Below, piece by piece: positions 8,245 through 16,237 of a DNA stretch of 58,224 nucleotides. This stretch comes from CAMFTQ01 sp051881615. Its GTDB lineage: Bacteria; Bacillota; Clostridia; Oscillospirales; Acutalibacteraceae. Under the pieces are notes generated by a model. The model made no database searches. It was not told the origin of the DNA and was given only the letters and a program-made list of their open reading frames with translations. The stretch covers positions 1 through 58,224 of the forward strand of contig JBJEQF010000014.1 of assembly GCA_051881615.1 (NCBI GenBank), written 5' to 3'. The translations under genes and the position numbers were made by a program. Position 1 is the first letter of the stretch. Each line of letters opens with the position of its first letter.

Positions 8245-8538
8245 TTATTCAAAATCTACAACGTCTTTGTAATGCTCCTTGAAAATCTCGAAAACTGCGG
8301 CGAGTGTTTCTTCGTCCTCAACGCCTACGTACTGCTCGTCCTCGTCATTAAGGCTTTCGATTTTAAGAATAATTACCTCGTCTGCCTCATCGTTTGCAGG
8401 AATGATTACAATGTACTCCTCGTTTTCGTACTCGATTAAATCAAGAAATTCAAATTCCTGATCGTCACCGTTGTCGTCTGTAAGCACTATTATATTATCC
8501 TCTGTTTCTTCTTCGTTTCTCAAAATTTCATCTGCCAT
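8245..8538 (-). CDS. DUF1292 family protein (YrzB-like)
   Basis: A 97-residue, very acidic soluble protein (strings such as NEEETEDN and LNDEDEQY) with the DUF1292 core 'IIVLTDDNGDDQEFEFLDLIEYENEEYIVI'-type beta pattern. In Firmicutes this family is widespread, often near yrrK/yrzL or ureide genes, and has no established function. AAGGAGAG precedes the ATG at a normal distance. It stands alone here with its own terminator. Confidence 0.82.
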   Translation of the reverse strand: MADEILRNEEETEDNIIVLTDDNGDDQEFEFLDLIEYENEEYIVIIPANDEADEVIILKIESLNDEDEQYVGVEDEETLAAVFEIFKEHYKDVVDFE

Positions 8539-8671
8539 ATCAAGCTCTCCTTCTATATATTATATGCAGATAGTATTGTATCATATTTTTTGCAAATCCG
8601 CAAGAAAAACTGTAACCAAATTAAGGGAAAACGATAGTATATAGTGTAAAGACGAAAGGAGGAAAACGAGA

Positions 8672-8794
8672 ATGTGTGGTAACTTTTTTGGCAACAATAA
8701 CTGCTCTTGGATTATCGTTCTTATCATAATCCTCTTCTGCTGCTGCGGTCGTGACGATAACAATGATTGCGGTTGCGGTAACGGCTGCTGCTAA
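8672..8794 (+). CDS. Tiny Cys-rich single-pass membrane protein
   Basis: A 40-codon frame preceded by AAAGGAGG (8655-8662) at a 9-nt spacing. The peptide has an N-terminal Cys/Asn stretch, one hydrophobic helix (about residues 13-25, WIIVLIIILFCCC) and a Cys/Gly/Asp tail ending GCGNGCC. It has 9 cysteines in 40 residues. Similar small high-cysteine peptides are common but unstudied in Ruminococcaceae and other Clostridia. Evidence that it is real: a strong ribosome site, a following terminator, and a membrane-helix plus Cys composition that is unlikely by chance. Function unknown; membrane or spore-coat association is a guess. Confidence 0.75.
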   Translation: MCGNFFGNNNCSWIIVLIIILFCCCGRDDNNDCGCGNGCC

Positions 8795-8816
8795 TCCTAT
8801 ATAAGCGTAAAAGCCG

Positions 8817-8851
8817 CCGTCCTGTCGCTCTGACAGGGCGGTGTGCTTTTT
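8817..8851 (+). terminator. Terminator of the Cys-rich peptide gene
   Basis: CCGTCCTGTC (8817-8826) pairs with GACAGGGCGG (8832-8841), one G-T pair, then T5 at 8847-8851. Confidence 0.82.
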
Positions 8852-8854
8852 GTA

Positions 8855-8883
8855 TTGACAACAAGGCTTTATCGTGATACATT
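8855..8883 (+). promoter_or_regulatory. ybaK promoter
   Basis: TTGACA (8855-8860), 17-nt spacer, TACATT (8878-8883), about 30 nt before the GTG start. Confidence 0.65.
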
Positions 8884-8914
8884 ATTTTCATATATATTGA
8901 AAAGAGGCTTTACT

Positions 8915-9409
8915 GTGGCTAAGGATAAAAAAGAAAAGGACGTAAAAACTAACGCAATGCGTATTCTTGACAAAAATAAAATCACCTACAACGTTAATAC
9001 ATATCAGTGTGATGAATTCATTGACGGTGTTCACATAGCCGATATGCTGGGGCAGAGCTATGACATAAGCTTTAAGACGCTTGTTGCAGTCGGCAAAAGC
9101 AAAAGCTATTTTGTATTTGCACTGCCTGTTGACAAGGAGCTTGACTTGAAAAAGGCGGCAAAAGCTGTCGGTGAAAAATCGGTGGAGCTTCTGCACGTTA
9201 AGGACATTAACGCAGTAACCGGGTATATTCGGGGCGGCTGCACGCCAATCGGTATGAAAAAGCAGTACAAAACTGTTATTCACAGCACAGCTCTTAATCA
9301 CAGCAAAATAATTGTCAGCGGCGGCAGGTTAGGCTCACAGATTGAGCTTTCCCCTATTGACCTTGCAAAAGTGACGGGTGCACAATTTGTTGACATTATA
9401 ATGGAATAG
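8915..9409 (+). CDS. ybaK: YbaK/EbsC-type Cys-tRNA deacylase
   Basis: A 164-residue protein of the YbaK/ProRS INS-domain family that hydrolyses Cys mischarged on tRNA-Pro. The family pattern is clear: 'TNAMRILDKNKITY' near the start, the 'KTLVA...FVFALPVD.ELDLKKAAKA' centre with the conserved Lys, and 'GYIRGGCTPIGMKK' with the conserved Gly-Cys-x-Pro-x-Gly. The GTG at 8915 with AAAGAGG at 8901-8907 is preferred; a longer frame from 8843 would start inside the preceding terminator and promoter. It is monocistronic. Confidence 0.9.
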   Translation: MAKDKKEKDVKTNAMRILDKNKITYNVNTYQCDEFIDGVHIADMLGQSYDISFKTLVAVGKSKSYFVFALPVDKELDLKKAAKAVGEKSVELLHVKDINAVTGYIRGGCTPIGMKKQYKTVIHSTALNHSKIIVSGGRLGSQIELSPIDLAKVTGAQFVDIIME

Positions 9410-9415
9410 AATTTC

Positions 9416-9443
9416 GTCCTCTCGTTTCGGGAGGGCTTTTTTT
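9416..9443 (+). terminator. ybaK terminator
   Basis: A 9-bp stem 9416-9424/9428-9436 with TTT loop and T7 tail. Confidence 0.8.
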
Positions 9444-9570
9444 AATGCAGATTTATAAGGGAATCAAACAATAAACAATTCACAATTTTTGTTATTTTAT
9501 TTTAATTATATTATTGCTTTATATCATAAATATGTTTAATTTAGGACGGCTTGTCAGGGCAAAATTTGTA

Positions 9571-9599
9571 TTGCAAAATCCGTCTTTTAATGATATAAT
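9571..9599 (+). promoter_or_regulatory. Promoter of the surface polysaccharide operon
   Basis: TTGCAA (9571-9576), 17-nt spacer, TATAAT (9594-9599). The upstream 130 nt is AT-rich with nothing else recognised. Confidence 0.65.
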
Positions 9600-9649
9600 G
9601 ACTTAATAGTATAATGACATTGTTGTGTGTTAGGAGTGATTTGTTACTG

Positions 9650-10432
9650 ATGAGAAGATTTATTGATGATTTTAAAAAGTTTTTCAATTATACAGTTTAC
9701 TCATCAAAGGCAGAGCTGAAATCAGAGGTTGCCGACTCTTTTCTGAGCTGGCTGTGGTGGTTTCTTGATCCGCTGCTTTACATGCTTGTTTATTCGTTTA
9801 TCGCTGTTGTTGTTTTCAAAAGCAGCGAGCCGTACTTCCCCGTGTTTGTATTCTTGGGTCTTAACACATGGACGTTTTTTCAAAAGTCTGTCAAGTCAAG
9901 CGTAAAACTTGTGGCAGGCAACAAGATGATTGTAACAAAGGTATATATACCTAAATATATGTTTATCTTTGAGAAAATCGGCGTTTACGGCTTTAAGATG
10001 ATAGTTTCTAATCTGCTTGTTGTCATTACTATGATCGGCTATCAGGTTCCCGGTTCGTGGAGGGCGCTGTGGGTTGTTCCCATAACCTTTGTACTGCTTG
10101 CCGTAACCTTCGGAGTTTGCACAATAGTTATGCATTTCGGCGTATTTGTTGAGGACTTGCTCAATGTCATCACCGTTGTACTGCAGCTCGGCTTTTACAT
10201 TTCGGGCATTTTCTATTCTATCGAAAAAAGAGTGCCTGCCCCCTACGGCGATTTGCTGATTAAGCTTAATCCGCTTGCACTGCTTATATCAGATTTAAGA
10301 AGAGTACTTCTTTATAATCAGGACCCGCATATTGTTATGCTCGGCTTGTGGTTTGTTGTAGGCATTGTTATATCTTTTATCGGAGTAAAAATAATTTATA
10401 AGTATGAAAACAGTTATGTAAAGGTGATATAA
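9650..10432 (+). CDS. tagG: Polysaccharide/teichoic acid ABC exporter, permease (TagG-like)
   Basis: A 260-residue ABC-2 type permease with six predicted membrane segments, the family N-terminus ('LKSEVADSFLSWLWWFLDPLLYMLVY') and the end signature 'NPLALLISDLRRVLL'. With TagH it forms the inner-membrane channel that exports lipid-linked wall polymers or capsule. ATG 9650 is preferred, with AGGAGTGA at 9632-9639; a TTG at 9641 is an alternative. The next gene starts 2 nt after its stop. The symbol is by family, and the actual polymer is unknown. Confidence 0.88.
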   Translation: MRRFIDDFKKFFNYTVYSSKAELKSEVADSFLSWLWWFLDPLLYMLVYSFIAVVVFKSSEPYFPVFVFLGLNTWTFFQKSVKSSVKLVAGNKMIVTKVYIPKYMFIFEKIGVYGFKMIVSNLLVVITMIGYQVPGSWRALWVVPITFVLLAVTFGVCTIVMHFGVFVEDLLNVITVVLQLGFYISGIFYSIEKRVPAPYGDLLIKLNPLALLISDLRRVLLYNQDPHIVMLGLWFVVGIVISFIGVKIIYKYENSYVKVI

Positions 10433-10434
10433 AT

Positions 10435-11175
10435 ATGGCAGACTTTTCTGAAAATGCAATATCTGTAAAAGACGTCAAAATCAGATACAGATGCTTTAAA
10501 AAGGTTTCTCTGTTAAAAACTATTCTTGCTCCGCATAAATATAAAAAGACTGAGCTTTTTGAGGCTGTAAAGGGAGTATCCTTTGATGTTCCGAAGGGAC
10601 AGATTTTAGGTATTGTAGGCAAAAACGGCAGCGGTAAATCTACGCTTTTACGTGCGATTGCAGGCATTTTTTCTCCTGATGAGGGTACTATCGATTTGCA
10701 CGGTCACACGGTATCACTGCTTTCTATCGGCGTCGGCTTTCAGAGCAAGCTAAGCGGTAGAGAAAACATCTACCTGTCGGGTATGCTTTTAGGCTTTGAA
10801 AAGGAGCAGATTGACGAAAAGCTTGAAGAAATTATTGAATTTTCTGAGCTTGGCGACTTTATCGACCGCCCTGTTAAGACGTACTCAAGCGGTATGTACT
10901 CAAAGCTTGCGTTCTCGATTACCGCTATACTAGAAACAGAGATAATTTTAATTGACGAGGTTTTAAGCGTAGGTGACGCTAAATTTAAAAAGAAGAGCTA
11001 CGAAAAAATGAAGAGCCTTATCACAAATAAGGACAGAACTGTAGTTATAGTATCTCACAGCTCAGATACACTCAAAAAGCTGTGCGACACAATTATGTGG
11101 CTGCACGAGGGTGAGATGAAAATGATAGGCACGTGCCAGGAGGTACTGCCCCTGTACGAAGAATTTATGTCATAA
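10435..11175 (+). CDS. tagH: Polysaccharide/teichoic acid ABC exporter, ATPase (TagH-like)
   Basis: A 246-residue ATPase of the TagH/RfbE/KpsT group: Walker A GKNGSGKST (62-70), the divergent signature 'YSSGMYSKLAFSI' typical of polysaccharide exporters, and Walker B 'EIILIDEVLSVGD'. The N-terminal insert before the first beta strand (about 18-45) is also typical. It lacks the long C-terminal extension of Bacillus TagH. It energises the TagG channel and is translationally coupled to it. Confidence 0.9.
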   Translation: MADFSENAISVKDVKIRYRCFKKVSLLKTILAPHKYKKTELFEAVKGVSFDVPKGQILGIVGKNGSGKSTLLRAIAGIFSPDEGTIDLHGHTVSLLSIGVGFQSKLSGRENIYLSGMLLGFEKEQIDEKLEEIIEFSELGDFIDRPVKTYSSGMYSKLAFSITAILETEIILIDEVLSVGDAKFKKKSYEKMKSLITNKDRTVVIVSHSSDTLKKLCDTIMWLHEGEMKMIGTCQEVLPLYEEFMS

Positions 11176-11184
11176 CGGTGTGAT

Positions 11185-12387
11185 ATGAACAGATTTTTTG
11201 AAAAGCTCGCACTTGTTAAGCCAAGGGATATTCTTCATATTTTTATGTTTATCCTTGCGCTCCCCGTTTCGCTTGTTTACAGGCTGTTTCGCAGAGATTT
11301 ATGGCTTGTGTGCGATAACGGCATTGAAGCAAGCGACAACGGCTTTTGCCTATTTGAATATATATGCAAAAATCACCCCGAGCAGGACTGCGTTTTTGCA
11401 GTTTACAAGACAAGCACTGATTATGAAAATGTCAAAAAAACAGGCAAAACCGTAAAATACGGCAGTTTTTTGCACTGGGTGCTTTACCTGACGGCAAGGG
11501 TGAACATCAGCTCGCAGAAAAGCGGAAAGCCGAATTACGCTGTTTGCTATCTGCTTGAGGTTTACGGCATTTTAAAAAACACACGTGTTTTTTTGCAGCA
11601 CGGTGTAATACTCACCGATATTGACTTTTTGTATTATAAAAACACTAAAATGAGTATGTTTGTCACAAGCACATATCGTGAATGGGAGTACGTAAACGAG
11701 CGTTACGGCTATCCTAAGGGAGTTGTAAAGCTGTTGGGTCTTCCCCGCTTTGACAGACTGCACGATTTTAATACTGTGCCTCGGCAGATACTCATTATGC
11801 CAACGTGGAGAGATTGGCTCGGCACTAATGCGCTTGCCAAAAATCCTGAGCGTGACAGAGAAAATTTCTGCCAAAGCGATTACTTTAAGTATTGGAGCAA
11901 GCTGATAAAAAGCGAAAGACTAAAGCAGATTTGCGAGGATTTCGGCTGTACGGTGATGTTCTGCCCTCACAGAGATACTCAGCGGTTTATCGGTTGTTTT
12001 GAAAGCGACAACCCGTATCTGACTGTGTGTAGCTATCCTAAGTACAGCGTACAGGAGCTTATGAAAAGCTCAGCCTTTATGATAACCGACTATTCAAGCG
12101 TTCAGATTGACTTTGCATATATGAAAAAACCGCTTGCGTATTTTCAGTTTGACTATGAAAGATTTAGCCGTGAGCATTACAAAAAGGGATATTTTGACTA
12201 TAACGATGACGGCTTCGGCCCTGTTTTTAATGATGAAAGCAGTCTGCTTGATTATATTGAGAGTATGGCTGAAAACAACTTTGAAAACAAAGAGATGTAT
12301 TTAAACCGCCACAAGGACTTTTTTACCCTTTACGACACAGACAACTGCAAAAGAAATTTTGATGCAATCAAAGAAATGTTTGGATAA
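11185..12387 (+). CDS. CDP-glycerol glycerophosphotransferase family protein (TagB/TagF type)
   Basis: A 400-residue Glyphos_transf protein. The signatures are 'RVFLQHGV' (catalytic His region), 'IMPTWRDWLG', 'CPHR' and 'ITDYSSVQIDFAYMKKPLAYFQFD' followed by the 'GYFDYNDDGFG' motif. The family transfers glycerol-phosphate or ribitol-phosphate from CDP precursors to a lipid-linked acceptor at the cytoplasmic face. Residues 15-40 contain a hydrophobic patch that would associate with the membrane. It lies 9 nt after tagH in the same operon. Whether it primes or polymerises cannot be told. Confidence 0.88.
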   Translation: MNRFFEKLALVKPRDILHIFMFILALPVSLVYRLFRRDLWLVCDNGIEASDNGFCLFEYICKNHPEQDCVFAVYKTSTDYENVKKTGKTVKYGSFLHWVLYLTARVNISSQKSGKPNYAVCYLLEVYGILKNTRVFLQHGVILTDIDFLYYKNTKMSMFVTSTYREWEYVNERYGYPKGVVKLLGLPRFDRLHDFNTVPRQILIMPTWRDWLGTNALAKNPERDRENFCQSDYFKYWSKLIKSERLKQICEDFGCTVMFCPHRDTQRFIGCFESDNPYLTVCSYPKYSVQELMKSSAFMITDYSSVQIDFAYMKKPLAYFQFDYERFSREHYKKGYFDYNDDGFGPVFNDESSLLDYIESMAENNFENKEMYLNRHKDFFTLYDTDNCKRNFDAIKEMFG

Positions 12388-12417
12388 TTCAATTACTTTA
12401 TATAAACAGGTGTGGTT

Positions 12418-13428
12418 ATGAGTAACATTTGCGAAAATCCTATTGATTTTGTCATAATATGGGTTGACGGAAACGACCCGAAGTGGCGTGAAGAAAAATC
12501 TAAATATGACACAAAAACCGTAACTAACGCAAACAGTGACGTGCGTTTCAGAGATTGGGACAATTTGCAATACTGGTTTAGAGGTGTAGAGAAATTTGCG
12601 CCTTGGGTCAGAAAAATTCACTTTGTCACGTGGGGACATCTCCCCTCTTGGCTCGATACCTCAAACCCAAAGCTCAACATTGTAAATCACAAGGATTATA
12701 TACCCGAAAAATACTTGCCGACATTTAGCTCACATACCATAGAGCTTAATTTACACCGCATCAAGGGACTTGCAGAGCAGTTTGTTTATTTTAATGACGA
12801 TATGTTTATTACTGCTCCGACAAAGGCAGAGGATTTCTTCAAAAACGGCAAGCCCTGTGACACTTTTGCACTTGACTGTATTTGTTTTAACAAGGACAGC
12901 GCAGGCTTTTTTAACGGTGCAAATATTTCAATCATAAACGACCACTTTGACAAGGACAAAGCGTTCAAGAGGGATTTCAAAAAATGGTACTCGCCTAAAA
13001 ACAGTATGAAAAATCTGCTAAGAACTACCCTTTTATTGCCGTGGCACTGGTTTCCCGGTCTTTATTATCAGCACACGCCGAGCAGCTTTTTAAAGTCGAC
13101 CTTCAATGAGGTTTGGGAAAAGGAATTTGACGTACTGGACTGCACAAGTTCCGACAAATTTCGCAGAACAGGCAACGTAAACCAGTGGCTTATGAAGTTC
13201 TGGCAGCTTGCAAGCGGTAACTTTGTTGTTAGAAAGGACAGCTTTGCACTGTGCTATCACCTGAAGGAATATAATTATCAAAAACTGTTGTCAGATATTC
13301 CTTCTCAAAAGCACAAAATGCTCTGCATAAACGATACGGCAGAAACCTTCGACTTCGAGATAAAAAAGCAGGGCGTCAGGGAAGCTTTTGAAAAGCTTCT
13401 GCCCGATAAATCATCATTTGAAAAATAA
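12418..13428 (+). CDS. Stealth-family sugar-phosphate transferase
   Basis: A 336-residue protein with the Stealth conserved regions in order: CR1 'DFVIIWVDGNDPKW' (10-23), CR2 'RFRDWDNLQYWFRGVE...' (43-96) and CR3 'TFSSHTIELNLHRIKGL...FVYFNDDMF' (102-130), with a weaker CR4 near the C-terminus. Stealth enzymes transfer hexose-1-phosphate units in capsule synthesis. With two glycerophosphotransferase proteins in the same locus this points to a phosphate-rich surface polymer. ATG 12418 is preferred over the GTG 6 nt upstream because AGGTG overlaps the latter. It is the last gene of the plus-strand unit. Confidence 0.88.
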   Translation: MSNICENPIDFVIIWVDGNDPKWREEKSKYDTKTVTNANSDVRFRDWDNLQYWFRGVEKFAPWVRKIHFVTWGHLPSWLDTSNPKLNIVNHKDYIPEKYLPTFSSHTIELNLHRIKGLAEQFVYFNDDMFITAPTKAEDFFKNGKPCDTFALDCICFNKDSAGFFNGANISIINDHFDKDKAFKRDFKKWYSPKNSMKNLLRTTLLLPWHWFPGLYYQHTPSSFLKSTFNEVWEKEFDVLDCTSSDKFRRTGNVNQWLMKFWQLASGNFVVRKDSFALCYHLKEYNYQKLLSDIPSQKHKMLCINDTAETFDFEIKKQGVREAFEKLLPDKSSFEK

Positions 13429-13432
13429 TAAT

Positions 13433-13461
13433 AAGCGGTATGGATATTCTCCGTACCGCTT
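13433..13461. terminator. Shared terminator between convergent units
   Basis: AAGCGGTATGGA (13433-13444) pairs with TCCGTACCGCTT (13450-13461) with one G-T pair. A-rich and T-rich flanks on both sides suit termination of the Stealth gene and of the opposing DHHW gene. Confidence 0.75.
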
Positions 13462-13466
13462 AAATT

Positions 13467-14687
13467 TTATTTTGAAAGCTCAAATGTGTATTTTTTATCG
13501 TCCTTGTTTACGCCGTAATACATAACAATCACGTAATCAGGCTTCATTTCTTCTATGTATTCCGATACAGACGCTACACGAGGGCCGTACATTCCCGACA
13601 TCTCACGCAAATCGAGCATATGCGTGTTGTGTGCCGTCAGTGACAAAAAAGGTGTTGAAGCCGCCGCATAGGAATCTCTTATCACAAGAATATCCTTGCC
13701 CTCTTTTTTATTGAGGTTTTCGATAGTCTGAATGTGATAGTCACCGCCTGTATAGGCAACATAGGGGTTATAATCGTAGTAACCCTTTTTCTCAATTCTG
13801 ACCTTTGAAATCAGAGTTTCTTCAAAGGTACCTGTTTTTGACTCTTTTTTTAGAGGCTGGCTTACTGTGAGTGACGTGTCAAACTTAGGTGTTATGATAT
13901 CGATATCGTCAACATAAAGGTCGGTGAAAAATCGTCCAACCTTTTTACCCTGAGAGCCTAAGAACCAGTCCTCGTAGGTCTTTATGTTGTAATTTGACAG
14001 GTCAAATACGCTCTTGTCATACTCAAAGCCGTATCTGGTGTTTAGCTCACTGCAAATTTTTTCTGTTGCCCAAATTGCAGTTTTCGGCTTCCAGTGGTGG
14101 TCAGTGATGAAGAAGGCTTCCTCCTCGGAAATACCCTCGTTTTCCATACACTGTCTTATTTCAAGATAAGGCACTCCGCGCTGTTCAAGGTTTTTCAGAT
14201 GCGTTGTGCAGTTTTCCTTTATAAAATTGTCTGTGCCTGCCGGATATTCAAGACCGTAGCCCTTTTGAGGAGTCATTACATACAGAAACGGAATATTGTG
14301 CTTTTTTGTGTATTCGTAAAGCTCGCTTATGTTGTCTGCATACTTTGTCAGAGTTTCATCAGCCATTTTCGGCACACCGTATGCAAGATAGTCATTATCT
14401 GCCTTTACAACTACGTCGCTGTTCTTTTTAACATATTCCGTACCTGTTTTGTTAAGCACAAAAGAGTTCAGGTCAAGCATATCGTCGTGATAGGTGAGCT
14501 TTTTTGTCGATATATCCCCAATGTCATCAATCAATTTTTCGATTTTTGTATCAACAGGCTTGTCGCTTTTTACAAAGCCTTTGACCGCTTTTTTCATACC
14601 GTTCCAAAGCTCAGGCGAACACAAGCCGGCTATAATAAAAAGAGAAACGAATATGAATACAAATATGTTTTTATTTATTTTTTTCAT
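13467..14687 (-). CDS. DHHW-motif SGNH-type protein, partner of the MBOAT O-acyltransferase
   Basis: A 406-residue, membrane-anchored extracellular protein: one N-terminal membrane helix (about 7-24), then a soluble domain with the name-giving DHHW motif (196-199) and a Ser in 'VIRDSYAAA' that would be the nucleophile of the AlgJ/AlgX-like SGNH fold. Such proteins work with an MBOAT protein to move acyl (often acetyl) groups onto exported polysaccharides. ATG 14687 is preferred because the GGAGG lies 7 nt before it; an ATG 6 nt earlier overlaps that site. It follows the MBOAT gene by 12 nt, so the pair is one operon. Confidence 0.87.
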   Translation of the reverse strand: MKKINKNIFVFIFVSLFIIAGLCSPELWNGMKKAVKGFVKSDKPVDTKIEKLIDDIGDISTKKLTYHDDMLDLNSFVLNKTGTEYVKKNSDVVVKADNDYLAYGVPKMADETLTKYADNISELYEYTKKHNIPFLYVMTPQKGYGLEYPAGTDNFIKENCTTHLKNLEQRGVPYLEIRQCMENEGISEEEAFFITDHHWKPKTAIWATEKICSELNTRYGFEYDKSVFDLSNYNIKTYEDWFLGSQGKKVGRFFTDLYVDDIDIITPKFDTSLTVSQPLKKESKTGTFEETLISKVRIEKKGYYDYNPYVAYTGGDYHIQTIENLNKKEGKDILVIRDSYAAASTPFLSLTAHNTHMLDLREMSGMYGPRVASVSEYIEEMKPDYVIVMYYGVNKDDKKYTFELSK

Positions 14688-14699
14688 CTTCATTCCTCC

Positions 14700-16130
14700 T
14701 TAAAAGTTAAAGTAAATAAACGGATTATACGAGCTGCTTACAATGCTTGAGGTTGCGATTATAAATACTGCAACCATAAATATGCAGTAGAGAATATCAA
14801 GCACAAGGTTGTTCTGCGGAAGCTTTTTCTTTAAGAACGGTACAATCGGCGTACTTAAAAGAATACCGATTACAAGCCATACCGAAAGCTGTTTTAAACA
14901 CTGCAAAAACAGCGGATCTGCAAATGATGACGCACCGAAGCCGAACATTGTCTGCATATAGTTTATTGCGTCCGGCAAAGATTCTGCTCTGAACACTACC
15001 CAACCCATAATTACAAAGAATAGAGTATAGATTGAAAGCAGAATTTTTGAAAGGACTGTTTTATCCTTTTTATAAAAGCCTGTGAGCTTTTCGATAACGA
15101 GCAGTACAAAGTACATAAGTCCCCAGACGATAAACGTCCAGTTTGCGCCGTGCCATACGCCTGTTAAAAACCAGACTGTGAAAAGGTTTAAGATAAGTCT
15201 AGGCTTGTTTACACGACTGCCGCCGAGGGGAAAGTACACGTAATCTCTAAACCACGTTCCGAGCGACATATGCCATCTTCTCCAGAACTCTGTGATTGAG
15301 CGTGATATGTAGGGGTAGTTGAAGTTTTCAAGGAAGTGAAAGCCGAACATTCTTCCTAAGCCGATAGCCATATCGCTGTAGCCACCGAAATCGAAGAAGA
15401 TTTGCAGAGTATATGCAACAGCACCGAGCCATGCAAATGCAACGGAAAGCTCGTTGCCGTCACGTGCCGAATCAAAAGCCATATCGGCAACTATGGCAAA
15501 GTTGTTTGAAAGCAACACCTTTTTGGCAAAGCCGTAGATAAAACGTGCAAAGCCGTTTAAAAAATCGTCAAGCGTTTCTTTTCTGTGGAGAATTTCTTCT
15601 GCTACCGTTTCGTATCTTACTATCGGGCCTGCTATAAGCTGTGGAAAGAACGAGATATAAAGTCCAACATTTATGATGTTCTTCTGCACTGCACCCTTAT
15701 CTCTGTAAACGTCAAGCACGTATGACATCGCCTGAAAGGTAAAAAACGAAATACCTATGGGCAAAGCAATTTTTGCAATACCAAAATCTGCACCCGTTAT
15801 GCTCTCTATTATTCCTGCGGTGAAGTTTAAATATTTGTAAATAAACAGAATAGAAAGGTTTGCGACTACCGTTAATGCAATTAAAGCTCTGCACAGCGCT
15901 TTCTTTTCTTTCTTTTTAAAGCGGTCAACAAGCAGTGCGAATATGTAGTTTGCGACAATCGACATAAGCATTACGAGAACAAATTTAGGCTCGCCCCATC
16001 CGTAGAAGAAAAGACTTGCAAACAGCAGAAAAATGTTTTGCAGCATTCTGCTTTTGCGCAGAAAAACATAGTAAACAAGGACTGTTACGGGCAAAAACAA
16101 ATACAAAAAATCCGTACTTGTAAATAGCAT
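14700..16130 (-). CDS. MBOAT-family O-acyltransferase (DltB/AlgI-like)
   Basis: A 476-residue polytopic protein with about ten membrane helices. It carries the MBOAT signatures 'QLIAGPIVRYETVAEEI', 'FFDFGGYSDMAIGLGRMFGFHFLENFNYPY', 'EFWRRWHMSLGTWFRDYVY' and 'LTGVWHGANWTF' (catalytic His). The family passes acyl groups across the membrane to an extracytoplasmic partner. The start at 16130 has AGGAGG upstream; a longer frame is possible but has no ribosome site. There are no dltA/dltC genes here, and the partner is the DHHW protein, so acetylation of a polysaccharide is more likely than D-alanylation. Confidence 0.92.
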   Translation of the reverse strand: MLFTSTDFLYLFLPVTVLVYYVFLRKSRMLQNIFLLFASLFFYGWGEPKFVLVMLMSIVANYIFALLVDRFKKKEKKALCRALIALTVVANLSILFIYKYLNFTAGIIESITGADFGIAKIALPIGISFFTFQAMSYVLDVYRDKGAVQKNIINVGLYISFFPQLIAGPIVRYETVAEEILHRKETLDDFLNGFARFIYGFAKKVLLSNNFAIVADMAFDSARDGNELSVAFAWLGAVAYTLQIFFDFGGYSDMAIGLGRMFGFHFLENFNYPYISRSITEFWRRWHMSLGTWFRDYVYFPLGGSRVNKPRLILNLFTVWFLTGVWHGANWTFIVWGLMYFVLLVIEKLTGFYKKDKTVLSKILLSIYTLFFVIMGWVVFRAESLPDAINYMQTMFGFGASSFADPLFLQCLKQLSVWLVIGILLSTPIVPFLKKKLPQNNLVLDILYCIFMVAVFIIATSSIVSSSYNPFIYFNF

Positions 16131-16165
16131 ATTGTACCTCCTGTTTTTACAAAAATACAAAACAA

Positions 16166-16189
16166 TTCCGTCCGATTTATCAGACGGAA
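16166..16189 (-). terminator. Terminator after the GT2/glycerophosphotransferase gene
   Basis: A 7-bp stem TTCCGTC/GACGGAA (16166-16172, 16183-16189), followed on the minus strand by TTGTTTTG. It separates the large transferase gene from the MBOAT gene. Confidence 0.6.
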
Positions 16190-16237
16190 GAAGTTTTATT
16201 CTAAGAGCAATACTGTTGAGAATAAAGCAACAAGACG

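Noticed and set aside
9610..9615. Second TATAAT near the tagG start
   Set aside because: No -35 box at a proper distance; the 9571-9599 pair is better.
14094..14750. 218-residue plus-strand frame antisense to the DHHW gene
   Set aside because: Long only because the opposite strand lacks stops in that frame; composition is Cys/Val/Phe-rich nonsense and the sense gene is clear.
14700..16130. DltB of a D-alanylation operon
   Set aside because: No dltA, dltC or dltX nearby; partner is a DHHW-type protein as in polysaccharide O-acylation.
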